A DNA stretch of 59,583 bases, taken from contig CAMYKK010000021.1 in assembly GCA_947258975.1 (NCBI GenBank), forward strand, positions 1 through 59,583, read 5' to 3'. Positions 1 to 9,111 of this stretch are shown piece by piece (positions within the stretch are counted from its first letter, which is position 1; each line of letters begins with the position of its first letter). The notes under the pieces are model-generated. The model saw only the letters and a list, made by a program, of their open reading frames with translations, was not told the origin of the DNA and did no database searches. Made by a program: the position numbers and the translations under genes. This DNA is from an uncultured Gammaproteobacteria bacterium (GTDB taxonomy: Bacteria; Pseudomonadota; Gammaproteobacteria; Arenicellales; JAANXG01).

Positions 1-3000
1 ATTGGTGGTTTCGAAGTCGAGGTTGGTGTTGTCCAGGACGGTGATCTCACCGGTCGAGCTGTTGATGGTGAAGATGCCATCGGTATTGCCGGCGGTGATC
101 GAATAAGCAATTGCGTCGCCGTCTTCGTCGGTGTCATTGCCGGTGTTGGCGTCATCGACGTTGTAGACCGAAGTCCCATTCACGGCGTCTTCGTTGACGA
201 TTGTCGTGGCATTGACGATCAACGGGGCCTCGTTCACGTCGTTGACGTCGATAGTGATGGTGGCGGTGTCGAGCAGGGTTCCGTCGTCGGCCTCGATGGT
301 GACGACGTGCTGGCTGGCGGTCTCGAAGTTCAAATTGGTGTTGTCGGCGATGCGGATTTCGCCGGTGTTCTTGCCGATGACGAAGATGCCGGCGGTATTG
401 CCGGCGACGATGCTGTAGATGATCGTTTCCCCATCGACATCGGTGTCGTTGCCGGTGTTGGCCTCGTTGATGTCATGCACAATAGTGCCGTTGGCCGCGT
501 TCTCGTCAACGGCTACGGTGGCGTCGTCGATCAGCGGCTGATCGGGCACCGGGTTCACGGTGATGGTGGTAGTGGCGACGTTGGAGTCCGCCGCGCCGTC
601 GTTAAGTTTGTAGGTAAAGGTGTCGACGCCGTTGAAATCGGCCACCGGCGTGTAAGTGAATGTGCCGTCCGCGTTGAACGTGAACGAGGCAGCGTTGCTC
701 GGAGCGGAGACAAGGATGGTCTGCAGTGGATCACCGTCAGCATCGCTATCGTTCATCTGCACGCTGGCGATGATCGGCCCGGTCTCCGGGGCACCATGGG
801 TAATAAACCCGTCGGTCATGGACAGATACTGGGCCTTGATCCAGTCCGCGGACCGGCCGGTAGTGGCGATCCGTGTTTCATCGATGCGGCCGTCGAAGAA
901 TTCGGCGCTGCCATCGTCTTCGCTGCCCAGGGCGTTGCTGGTGGAGTTGGTTTGTGGCGTCGACAACCTATTGAACGCCACGTCGCCCACCGTTGCTTGG
1001 GCCACGCCGTCGACGTATACGGTAATGCCGTCGTTGGCGTAGTCGATGACCGCAGTGACCCAATGCCACGACCCCACCGACAGCGGGCTGGCGGTGGTGG
1101 TCACGAAGTTGACATCGCCACCTCCGTCGATGCTGCGGCCGAACACCTCGATCTCGCTGCCGTTGCGTTCGATCCCGGCGCGGGAGATGGTGGTCGGAGC
1201 GCCGCTGTTGACCGACAGGGAGACGATCTGGCTGGTTGCCGCGACCGTATCCGTATTGATCCACGCGGAAAGCGTGACCTCGATAGCGGAGTTGATGAAG
1301 GCGCGATCCGCGCCCAGGTCGATGTATTGGTTGGACGCCGCGTCGAAGGCCTCGGCATTGCCGATAACGCCGGCGCTGTCCGTGCTTCCCTGGTTGGTGG
1401 CATCGAATGCATTGATGGTTGAGTCGGCAAACGCGCCCGCGGTCAAGGCCGGATCCTCGTTCAAGTGATAGATGCCCCGATAATTACTGCTCCAAACCGC
1501 CTCCGGATCTTGGCTGTCTGCGGCCGCGGCGTTGCCGTAGTACATCCAGATGGAATCTGTATTCGACAGACCGTCGATCTGGGGGACCTTTACCCACACG
1601 TGAGAGTTTCCCGACTCGTCCCATCGTTCGACCTCGTGCGCCAACGGTGTGCCGTTCGCGTCCACGAAGCGCAGGTCCTGGCCACTGTCTTGGGTCAGGG
1701 CGTAGTCGATGTTGGTACTGTTCAGCGTGACCAGGACGGGAAAGTCTCTGAGATCCTCGGTCTGCGCCGAATTATCGAAAGTCAGAGTCTGCCGCCGAGC
1801 CCAGTCGGTGTGCCACCAGTAAGCCTCCAGCGTGTCGTCTTCGTCCATGGTGTAGCTGTCGTCGGCGGCCACCGGCGCTTGATTACTGCCCGCTTCGCTG
1901 GAGGTGACCAGGGTCAATCCGTGGACGTTTTCGGTGACGTCCTCGAGTCCCACCGTGCTGCCGTCGAAGAACATCCTCGCGGTGCCCACCGTAGTGTTAT
2001 CGCCGGTGGCGGTCACGTTGAGGACGAAGACATCCTCCGCGTAGACTTTCAGGGAGTTGTCCCCGACGCCACCCCACTGTCCGCCTCCGATGTCGTTACC
2101 GTTTACGCTCAACAGGATCTCGCCGGCGAACACCACTTCGTCCCCAATGACGGCGGTGGTCTCGATGAGTTCGACCCCGGTCAGTGGCCGGGCGCGATGG
2201 ATGTTGTCGTTGCCGTCGATGAGGATGGTGGCGGTCCCGCTGGTGGTGCCTTGTCCCAAACCGCCCGTACCCGTGGGATCGAAGTGATACACGTGCCCCC
2301 ACTGCGGGTCGACGCTGTCCAGCAACAGCAACGTCCCCGCTTCCAGAGTGGTGTCGCCCACGGTCGTGGATTGCTCCACCAACGACACCCCGGAGACGCT
2401 CGTCAACGGCGCCGGTAGGCCGGCGGAGTCGATGAGCATGCTGAAGGTACCGGTGCTGTAATCGCCGGCCGTGTCCGGACGGAACGCGAACACGTCGCCG
2501 GCTTGCACTTCGAGGGTGTTGCTGCTCTCCAGTTCTTCGAAGCCGGCCGTGGACAGCAGCAGGTCCCCCGACTGCAGCGCCACTTGTCCGCCGCTGCCTC
2601 CCACGGTGATGTCGTTGGTGACGTGATGGATGGCATCGATGTCGACGCTGGCGTCGCCGGCGTAGGCGCCGGTGAGCTGGTCGAACAAGTCGAAATTGGC
2701 CAGCGAACTGAAACTGCCGCTGGCGGGGGCGCCGAAGGTCCTGGCGGGTCCGCCAAGTTCGAGGATCTCGCCGGCGCTCCAGCCGTTGGGCAGACCGTTG
2801 GCGCCCGGCGGGATGACGTCGAAATGGGTGCTGATCCAGAGCTCGTTGTCAATCCATTCGTAGGCGCCGATATCGGTGACCGCATCGTGCCGCTGCAGTC
2901 CGCGCTGATCGACGCCCGGGGCGCCGGTGTTGTCGCCCGCATCGATCGCCGGGCTGTCGCTGGCCAGGGCATGGGTGCGGGTCGGGCCGCCGTTGTCTTG

Positions 3001-6000
3001 CAGCGGGCCGAGCCGCGCATCAATGGGACTGGCCGCGTTCCCGACCTGGTCGCCGTTCACGCCGTCGGTGAAACCGCTCGAGCCGGTATTGTCGCCGATG
3101 AGGTTATGCCCCAGCGAGTTGAACGAGCCATCGACATCGTCGCCGGTGTTGCCGGCAACAATGGTATTGCGCAGATCGGTCTTGGCGCCGCCGTTATCGT
3201 GGATGCCGCCGCCGCTGCTCAATGCGGTGTTGGCGGTAATCGTCACGTTCTGCAGGGTCGCATCACCGTCGGTTCGGATACCGCCGCCGTCTTGGTTCGC
3301 ACTGTTTCCGCTGATGGTGACGTTGGTGGCCCAGAGTTCGCTGCCGTTTGCGTTGTAGATGCCGCCGCCGTGGACCCTGGCGGTGTTGCCACTGATCTCC
3401 ACGCCGTGCAGAACCAGGTTTCCGGTGTTGAAAATACCGCCGCCGTTGTTGTCTGCGTAATTGCCGGTAATGGAGACATCGGTGATGCTAAGGTTGGCCT
3501 GGTTGCGAATGCCGCCGGCGTTGTTATCGCTGGCCCCGTTTTGAATCGTGAGTCCGTCGATGCTGGCGTTAGTCGCTCCTGCCTTGAGCTCGAACACGGT
3601 GTCGAGACCGCCACCGTCGATGATGGTCAGACCGGCGCCAGCGCCGCTCAGATTCACGCTTTCGGCGATATCCAGGTCGCCGGTCAGGGACCCATCCTCA
3701 CTTTGCCCGGCGATGGTGAGGGTATAGGTGCCCTGCGGCACGTAGATGTCGTCTAGGCCGCTGGTATTGTTGGCGGCGATAATGGCCTCGCGCAGGGATA
3801 CGCCGCCGTCTGCGCCGGGGTCGGCGTTCAGGGCCTCGATCGAGGAGGTGTCGCCGTCAATGGTATCGTCGGTGGTGGTCACCACCAGGTTGTTCGCGAC
3901 GTCCGTCACCGTGACATCAATCAGCTGCTGGTCGCTACCGCCGTTGCCGTCGTCGGCCGTCACCTCGACTTGGTATACGTTGTCGGCGTCGGTATCCGCC
4001 GGCGACTCGAAGTCGGGCGCGCTGTTGAAGCGTAGGTCCCCGCTGCTGCTATCGATAGAAAAGCTCGTCGCGTCCGTACCGCCGGAGATCGAATAGGTGA
4101 CGGTATCGCCGATATCCGGGTCCGTCGCGGTTACGGTCGTGACCACGGTGGTGTTCTCGGCCACGCTAACACCGGCGGTGGCCCCGCCGCCGTCGGAGGT
4201 GATCACCGGCGGCGTCGCATAATCGACCGAGAGCAACGGACGCGCGCCGACGCTCGAATTTTCCGAGGACAGGAACTTGACATCCTCGGTCATCGAGTCG
4301 GTGATCAGGGCCCAGCCGAAGTTGGTATCGCCGTCGGCCCACGCCTGCAGAGAGGCACCGATGTCGAACACCTTCGATCCCGACGTGTCGGTGGCGACGG
4401 TGTCGTCGGCGACCGCCAGGGCCTCCAGGTCATTGGTCTGGATGCCGTTGGTCATCGAGTTCCAGGTCGAGGTCTCGTCCCAATTCACCACGATGCGGTG
4501 CATGCTCACGCTCGAACCCGGGTCGCCTTCTTTTCCCGCCGGAATGAAGAGCGTCAGGGTCGCCGAATTGATGGTCGCGCCCAAGGGAATCTGGCTGGCG
4601 CCGTTGCCGAAGATGTCGTCGAAGCGGATCAATCCTTCCTTGAGATCGGTCTGCAGTTCAATATCGATCGCGTCATGGGGCGTTGAGGGATTGTTCGACT
4701 GGATTTCCGTGTCCTGGGTGCCGGCGTAGCCGCCGACACCTTCCTGGAAGTTGACCACCGCCATGCGCGCGACCCAGGTATCCTGCACCCCGGCGCCGAC
4801 CGCGATGGGGGTCTCGATGACGCCGGTTTCATATTCCAGATCCCAGTTGCCGCCGAGGCTCGCGTGGCCGGTGTCGTCGGCGCTGGCGGCCACGTCGGCG
4901 CCGGTCAAGGCGCTCAATCCTTGCACCAATTGCCGGCCGGCCTCGGATTCGGCCAGGTCGCAGCCATAGATCAGCAGGTCGCCGTTCTCGTCGAAGGCCC
5001 GGTTCCAGCCGGCGATTTCGCCCGCGTAGGCGTCCAGGTTGTCGAGCCGCAGCCACATGCTGCCGAGCTTGACCGCGCCGTCGGCGCCGTGGGACAGGAT
5101 GTGCACACCGTTCAGCCCTTCGAAATCGGCCAACTGCTCACCGATCTGCTCGATGCCGTTGCGTGTGTTGTCGAGCACAAATATCTGCGTGTCGCCCAAC
5201 ATGGCGGCGCCGTAGGTATGCAGATCGAACAGCACCGGGTCGTTCTCGGTTGCCGCGGCATCGAATCCGGTTGCGTCGCCGGTTTGCGGCATCACTGAAG
5301 AAGCTTCGCCGGATACGTCCGTCGTGACGGCCCCGGTTCCAGTGGCGCCGGAGGTGCCGTCGCCCGCAGCGGTATCCGTTGCGCTTGCTTGGTCGATGAT
5401 GCCTTGCAGCAGCCCCTCATAGTCGGCCACGGTGGGATCGACGAAGACCACTTCCTGGATGGCGGTTTCTGCCGGCGCATCCGTTGCCATGGACAGCGGG
5501 TTCCCGCTGCTGTTTTCGGGCGTTGCCGGCTCGCCGTCCGCTACCCCGGCGGCAGCGATTTCAGCAGCCGGTGGATTGGCGGTGTCTTCCGGGTCGGTAG
5601 TCTGCGCAGTTGCGTCGAGCGTGTTTCCGATTTCTGTCGTGCCGGTAGATGTGTCGAGTGCGGTTTGCGAAGCGATATTACCCAAGTCAGCTTCTGTCAG
5701 CGGTGCGCCGCTCGATCCCTCATCCGTCCCGGCGTTTGCAGCAGATATACCAGGTGCGGGGGGCGGGGATTCTGAGTCCGGTGGCTGAGATGTGCTGGGG
5801 TCGCTCCCGCCGGTGTCGGTATTGATAACCGGGATGGTGTCTGTTGCAGGCGTGATGTCCGCTTCGGACGTGGACCCGGCATCGCTCTGGACGATGGCGG
5901 GCTCCGGAACCGGGTCCGTTAAGTCATCGGTTATATCGATGGGTAGATCGGCGGAAAGCAACAACCGCGGTTCCAGTTCCTCGAAAATAACCGGCAGCCG

Positions 6001-6030
6001 CCTTCCACGGCGTATTTTTCGCTTCTTCAT
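1..6030 (-). CDS. Giant LEPR-XLL / DUF4347 / cadherin-repeat surface protein (N-terminal 2010 residues, runs off the left edge)
   Basis: The reading frame is open from an ATG at 6030 to base 1 with no stop, so the C-terminus lies outside the window. Residues 1-28 hold a very basic stretch ([11 protein letters not shown]) and the [10 protein letters not shown] motif of LEPR-XLL proteins. A low-complexity Ser/Thr/Asp/Ala-rich linker follows. Next come a DUF4347 domain (about 188-405, HILSHGADG), a DNRLRE-like module (about 424-600), a cadherin-like domain (about 604-714) and a right-handed beta-helix beginning SLREAI (about 717-1043). Three related repeats follow (about 1055-1375), then DUF2341 (about 1398-1510), a LamG-like domain (about 1520-1735), a VCBS/Big-type domain and cadherin-like repeats of 104 residues. 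Such proteins are predicted to be secreted, adhesin-like surface proteins. It is the last gene of a unit that also encodes a SecA-like ATPase and HlyD adaptors, with a 181-bp gap after the HlyD gene. No strong ribosome binding site precedes the ATG. Confidence 0.9.
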   Translation of the reverse strand, partial: MKKRKIRRGRRLPVIFEELEPRLLLSADLPIDITDDLTDPVPEPAIVQSDAGSTSEADITPATDTIPVINTDTGGSDPSTSQPPDSESPPPAPGISAANAGTDEGSSGAPLTEADLGNIASQTALDTSTGTTEIGNTLDATAQTTDPEDTANPPAAEIAAAGVADGEPATPENSSGNPLSMATDAPAETAIQEVVFVDPTVADYEGLLQGIIDQASATDTAAGDGTSGATGTGAVTTDVSGEASSVMPQTGDATGFDAAATENDPVLFDLHTYGAAMLGDTQIFVLDNTRNGIEQIGEQLADFEGLNGVHILSHGADGAVKLGSMWLRLDNLDAYAGEIAGWNRAFDENGDLLIYGCDLAESEAGRQLVQGLSALTGADVAASADDTGHASLGGNWDLEYETGVIETPIAVGAGVQDTWVARMAVVNFQEGVGGYAGTQDTEIQSNNPSTPHDAIDIELQTDLKEGLIRFDDIFGNGASQIPLGATINSATLTLFIPAGKEGDPGSSVSMHRIVVNWDETSTWNSMTNGIQTNDLEALAVADDTVATDTSGSKVFDIGASLQAWADGDTNFGWALITDSMTEDVKFLSSENSSVGARPLLSVDYATPPVITSDGGGATAGVSVAENTTVVTTVTATDPDIGDTVTYSISGGTDATSFSIDSSSGDLRFNSAPDFESPADTDADNVYQVEVTADDGNGGSDQQLIDVTVTDVANNLVVTTTDDTIDGDTSSIEALNADPGADGGVSLREAIIAANNTSGLDDIYVPQGTYTLTIAGQSEDGSLTGDLDIAESVNLSGAGAGLTIIDGGGLDTVFELKAGATNASIDGLTIQNGASDNNAGGIRNQANLSITDVSITGNYADNNGGGIFNTGNLVLHGVEISGNTARVHGGGIYNANGSELWATNVTISGNSANQDGGGIRTDGDATLQNVTITANTALSSGGGIHDNGGAKTDLRNTIVAGNTGDDVDGSFNSLGHNLIGDNTGSSGFTDGVNGDQVGNAASPIDARLGPLQDNGGPTRTHALASDSPAIDAGDNTGAPGVDQRGLQRHDAVTDIGAYEWIDNELWISTHFDVIPPGANGLPNGWSAGEILELGGPARTFGAPASGSFSSLANFDLFDQLTGAYAGDASVDIDAIHHVTNDITVGGSGGQVALQSGDLLLSTAGFEELESSNTLEVQAGDVFAFRPDTAGDYSTGTFSMLIDSAGLPAPLTSVSGVSLVEQSTTVGDTTLEAGTLLLLDSVDPQWGHVYHFDPTGTGGLGQGTTSGTATILIDGNDNIHRARPLTGVELIETTAVIGDEVVFAGEILLSVNGNDIGGGQWGGVGDNSLKVYAEDVFVLNVTATGDNTTVGTARMFFDGSTVGLEDVTENVHGLTLVTSSEAGSNQAPVAADDSYTMDEDDTLEAYWWHTDWARRQTLTFDNSAQTEDLRDFPVLVTLNSTNIDYALTQDSGQDLRFVDANGTPLAHEVERWDESGNSHVWVKVPQIDGLSNTDSIWMYYGNAAAADSQDPEAVWSSNYRGIYHLNEDPALTAGAFADSTINAFDATNQGSTDSAGVIGNAEAFDAASNQYIDLGADRAFINSAIEVTLSAWINTDTVAATSQIVSLSVNSGAPTTISRAGIERNGSEIEVFGRSIDGGGDVNFVTTTASPLSVGSWHWVTAVIDYANDGITVYVDGVAQATVGDVAFNRLSTPQTNSTSNALGSEDDGSAEFFDGRIDETRIATTGRSADWIKAQYLSMTDGFITHGAPETGPIIASVQMNDSDADGDPLQTILVSAPSNAASFTFNADGTFTYTPVADFNGVDTFTYKLNDGAADSNVATTTITVNPVPDQPLIDDATVAVDENAANGTIVHDINEANTGNDTDVDGETIIYSIVAGNTAGIFVIGKNTGEIRIADNTNLNFETASQHVVTIEADDGTLLDTATITIDVNDVNEAPLIVNATTIVNEDAVNGTSVYNVDDANTGNDTDEDGDAIAYSITAGNTDGIFTINSSTGEITVLDNTNLDFETTN

Positions 6031-6211
6031 CCTCAGACACCCCAACTCGGCACCGACATGCATGCCCACAGTTAAAGTGTAGTAACAAAGCGCGGTTTAT
6101 CCAGTCGCGACACGTAGAAAATAGTCGCCAAATCATAGAGTTAAATTAAGATGCGCCGGGTTGACCGAGCTTAACGGGATGCCGGCGGCCAAGCGGGTGT
6201 GAAACTAGGTA

Positions 6212-7105
6212 TCAGGACTCGGGAATGACTCGGTATTGCAGTTCGGCTTGAATCGGATCCGGCTTCGGGGATGCGGCGTCGGATGCAAAGGATTCGGGAT
6301 TGTGAAATTGAATTTTACACCGCAGACCACTGGTTAACCGGTAGTCGGGATTGGGCAGTTGCAGCCTGATTCTGAACGTCCCGCTACCGGCGTCCAGGAC
6401 CGGATCGACGGTCATGACCGTGGAATCGTATTCGCCGCCCACCGGTGACTCAGGAAGCACGGTCGCGGGCTGCCCGGTCTTTATGGTGCCAAACAACTCA
6501 ACTGGCGCCACGACTTCGACTCGAAGTGGATCGATTTGCGCGAGCCTGGCAATGGGGCGGTCTTCCACCGACTCCCCCGGGTTGAGATAACGATCGACCA
6601 CCACACCGCTAATCGGGCTGTGGATGGTTTGCAGGTTGAGAACTTCCATTGCCCGATTCAGTTCCAGCTCGGCGAGCCGTTTGTTGTCCCTCGCCTGTTG
6701 CAGTTTATAGCGTGCGATCTGTGTTTCGGTCTCGACACGATCAATATCATGAACCGGCACGACCTTTTTGGCGTGCAGCTCAGAGATGCGCTGCTCATTG
6801 CGTTGACCGAACGCAACATTGATCTCATGGGAGTGGATTTCCGCCATCATCGCGGCGCGAGCGCGAGCTTGATCAACAGCGGCCTGCTCTACGCGCGAAT
6901 CAAGTTTGGCGACTACCTGACCGGCGTCCACCTGGTCACCTCGTTCGACGAACAGTCGGTCGATAATACCGTCCGCCCGGCTGCTGAGTTCCACCAGGAC
7001 ATTGGGCTCGATCACACAATCGAGTTCTTGCACCTGTGCTGCGGCCGGTAACGTGGGCAGCAGCAGTAACAGCGTGTAAAACTTCACTAGGTCGCGTTTT
7101 TTCAT
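6212..7105 (-). CDS. Periplasmic HlyD-family membrane fusion (adaptor) protein
   Basis: 297 residues. A Lys/Arg n-region, a Leu-rich core and an AAA-Q cleavage site around residue 23 make a standard signal peptide. A half lipoyl domain (about 38-70, SSRADGIIDRLFVERGD), an alpha-helical hairpin (about 75-155) and the second lipoyl half (HSPISGVVVDRYLNPGE) follow, then a beta-barrel domain. This is the fold of RND and type I secretion adaptors that bridge inner and outer membrane components. It starts 20 bp after the SecA-like gene and is transcribed toward the giant protein gene, so it probably belongs to the same transcript and serves export of that protein. It is short for an RND adaptor (usually 350-400) and no RND pump or TolC gene is beside it. 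Family assignment is firm; the role is inferred from position. Confidence 0.88.
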   Translation of the reverse strand: MKKRDLVKFYTLLLLLPTLPAAAQVQELDCVIEPNVLVELSSRADGIIDRLFVERGDQVDAGQVVAKLDSRVEQAAVDQARARAAMMAEIHSHEINVAFGQRNEQRISELHAKKVVPVHDIDRVETETQIARYKLQQARDNKRLAELELNRAMEVLNLQTIHSPISGVVVDRYLNPGESVEDRPIARLAQIDPLRVEVVAPVELFGTIKTGQPATVLPESPVGGEYDSTVMTVDPVLDAGSGTFRIRLQLPNPDYRLTSGLRCKIQFHNPESFASDAASPKPDPIQAELQYRVIPES

Positions 7106-7125
7106 TTTCGAGTTCGAGCGATTGC

Positions 7126-9111
7126 TTATTCCAACGGTCCGGTAAAGGCCAGCATCTGCTTTGTTTGCTCGTCAAACTTCACGAGGTTACGGCGCAGCCG
7201 GGCGTCGCGGTGTTCGGCGATGCGCTGCGCGAGGTCCATAATCCACCCAAACCGGACCGGCAGATGCCGTTTCCCCAGATATCTTCTTGTTTTCAGTATA
7301 GTACGTGGCAGGGCGGCTGCTAGCAGTTCGTCCTCCAGGGAGGCGATGACGACGACATAACCCGGATCGCCCTGGCGGCCGCAGCGCCCGAAAAGCTGGC
7401 GATCGATGCGGCGGGATTCGTTGCGCTCGGTGGCAATCACGTGCAGGCCGCCGCTCGCGGCGACGCCGGGACCCAGGCGGATGTCGGTGCCGCGCCCGGC
7501 CATATTGGTGGCCACCGTGATCGCGCCGCGGGTGCCCGCATTGGCGATGATCTCGGCCTCGCGCCGGTCTTGGCGCGCGTTGAGTACCTCATGGTGCAGG
7601 CCGGCATCCGCGAGCAGTTTGCTCAAGCGCTCCGATGCGGCAACGGAGCGCGTGCCCAAAAGCACCGGGTGACCGCCGGCGTGCAGCTGTTTGATGCGGG
7701 CCACGACCGCGGCCCATTTCGCGGCAGCGGTGGCATACACCAAATCGGCGCTGTGCCGGCGGCGAACCGGGCGGTGGGTTGGGACCCGCACCACTTGCAG
7801 GGCGTACAGCGACCACAGCTCGCGCGCTACTTCTAGCGCGGTGCCGGTCATACCGGACAGGCGCAGGTAGCGGCGGAAGAAGCGTTGGTAACTGGTGCGC
7901 GCGAGGGTTTGTTTCCGCGGGGTGATCTCGCAGCCTTCCTTGACTTCGATTAGCTGTTGCAAGCCCGACTCCCAGGAATGATCCGGCAAGGTCCGCCCGG
8001 TGTTGCTGTCAATGATGTGCACTTTTCCGTCAGTCACCAGGTAATCCTGATCCCGGCGATAAAGATGATGGGCACACAATGCCTGTTTGATCAGCGGTTC
8101 CCGCCGCCGATGGTCGTGCCAGAAATCGCCCAAGCCGGAGTATTCTTTATCCAGCCGCGCGTGTCCGGACCGCGTGATTTCAATTTCCCGGTGCCGGCGG
8201 TGCACCCGAAAATCGCGTTTTTTGTGTAACTGTGTCGCCAGAGCCAGGGCGTCTTGGTAGATGTCTAACTGCGGTGCTTCGGCGATGCTTTGTGAGAGGA
8301 TAAGCGGCGTGCGCGCCTGGTCGATCAGCACGCTGTCGGCCTCATCGACGATGGCGAAACAGAGCCCACGGAGCAATGCCTGGCGCTTCATATCATCACC
8401 CGCGCGGAGCCGGTCGAGTTGCCGATCCAGCCGGCTGCGGCGCGGGCCCGACGACACGCGATCCCTGAGGTAGTCAAAGGCCACCTGCTTGCTGGTGCAG
8501 TAGGTAATGTCGCAGCCGTAGGCTTGGCGCCGCTGATGGGGTTCGCTAACCTTCTCGGTGACGATCCCCACGGTGAGGCCGAACCTGTAAAAGATCGGCG
8601 CCATCAGTGCGGCGTCGCGCTCGGCCAAGTAATCGTTGGCGGTCACGATATGTACGGGTATGCCGGCCAAGGCGGCGGTGCAGGCAGGCAGCGTGGCCAC
8701 CAATGTCTTGCCGTCGCCGGTTTCCATCTCCGCCAACATACCGTTTAACAACACCCAGCCTCCCATCAACTGGGTGTCGTAATGCCGCATCCCCAAAGTA
8801 CGGTGTGCGGCCTCGCGGACTAATGCGAAGGCCTGTGCGGCGAGCGGTTCTTGTAATCCCTGATGGACCAGACTTTGCCTCAGTGTCCGCACGCTTAGCG
8901 CGAAGGCGCCGTCATCGAGAGTATGCAACTGCTTGGAACACGCGTTGACCTGGGAGACGAATCGTTTTGCTAGATACAGGCTGCGGTTGGATAAACGGTG
9001 CCCGAGACCACTAACGGTGTGTATCGCCTGGTCGACTTTGCCGCGTGGCGCGGGCTCGTTCTCCGGATAACTGCCGAGCGTCGCACCGGGCCGCAGTGCG
9101 TGACTATACAT
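7126..9111 (-). CDS. SecA-like preprotein translocase ATPase, short accessory form
   Basis: 661 residues from an ATG at 9111 that overlaps the stop of the upstream M50 gene by 8 bp; a longer in-frame ATG at 9192 would lie inside that gene. All helicase motor motifs of SecA are present: Walker A METGDGKT (about 126-133), Walker B IVDEADS followed by LIDQARTPLILS (about 252-270), a preprotein cross-linking region, SGMTGTA, TNMAGRGTDI (about 533) and GRCGRQGDPG (about 575). The protein stops early in the helical scaffold, so the helical wing and the Cys-rich C-terminal SecB-binding tail of housekeeping SecA (about 900 residues) are missing. This suggests a second, specialised SecA. Its position between two membrane fusion protein genes and upstream of a giant surface protein points to a dedicated export role. 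The motor assignment is secure; the dedicated cargo is inference. Confidence 0.9.
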   Translation of the reverse strand: MYSHALRPGATLGSYPENEPAPRGKVDQAIHTVSGLGHRLSNRSLYLAKRFVSQVNACSKQLHTLDDGAFALSVRTLRQSLVHQGLQEPLAAQAFALVREAAHRTLGMRHYDTQLMGGWVLLNGMLAEMETGDGKTLVATLPACTAALAGIPVHIVTANDYLAERDAALMAPIFYRFGLTVGIVTEKVSEPHQRRQAYGCDITYCTSKQVAFDYLRDRVSSGPRRSRLDRQLDRLRAGDDMKRQALLRGLCFAIVDEADSVLIDQARTPLILSQSIAEAPQLDIYQDALALATQLHKKRDFRVHRRHREIEITRSGHARLDKEYSGLGDFWHDHRRREPLIKQALCAHHLYRRDQDYLVTDGKVHIIDSNTGRTLPDHSWESGLQQLIEVKEGCEITPRKQTLARTSYQRFFRRYLRLSGMTGTALEVARELWSLYALQVVRVPTHRPVRRRHSADLVYATAAAKWAAVVARIKQLHAGGHPVLLGTRSVAASERLSKLLADAGLHHEVLNARQDRREAEIIANAGTRGAITVATNMAGRGTDIRLGPGVAASGGLHVIATERNESRRIDRQLFGRCGRQGDPGYVVVIASLEDELLAAALPRTILKTRRYLGKRHLPVRFGWIMDLAQRIAEHRDARLRRNLVKFDEQTKQMLAFTGPLE

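Noticed and set aside
307-3756. Three long plus-strand frames opposite the giant protein (307-1422, 1465-2418, 2503-3756).
   Set aside because: The minus-strand frame translates into recognisable domains along its whole length. The opposite frames are rich in Val/Gly/Asp with no motif and arise from the biased codons of the repeats.
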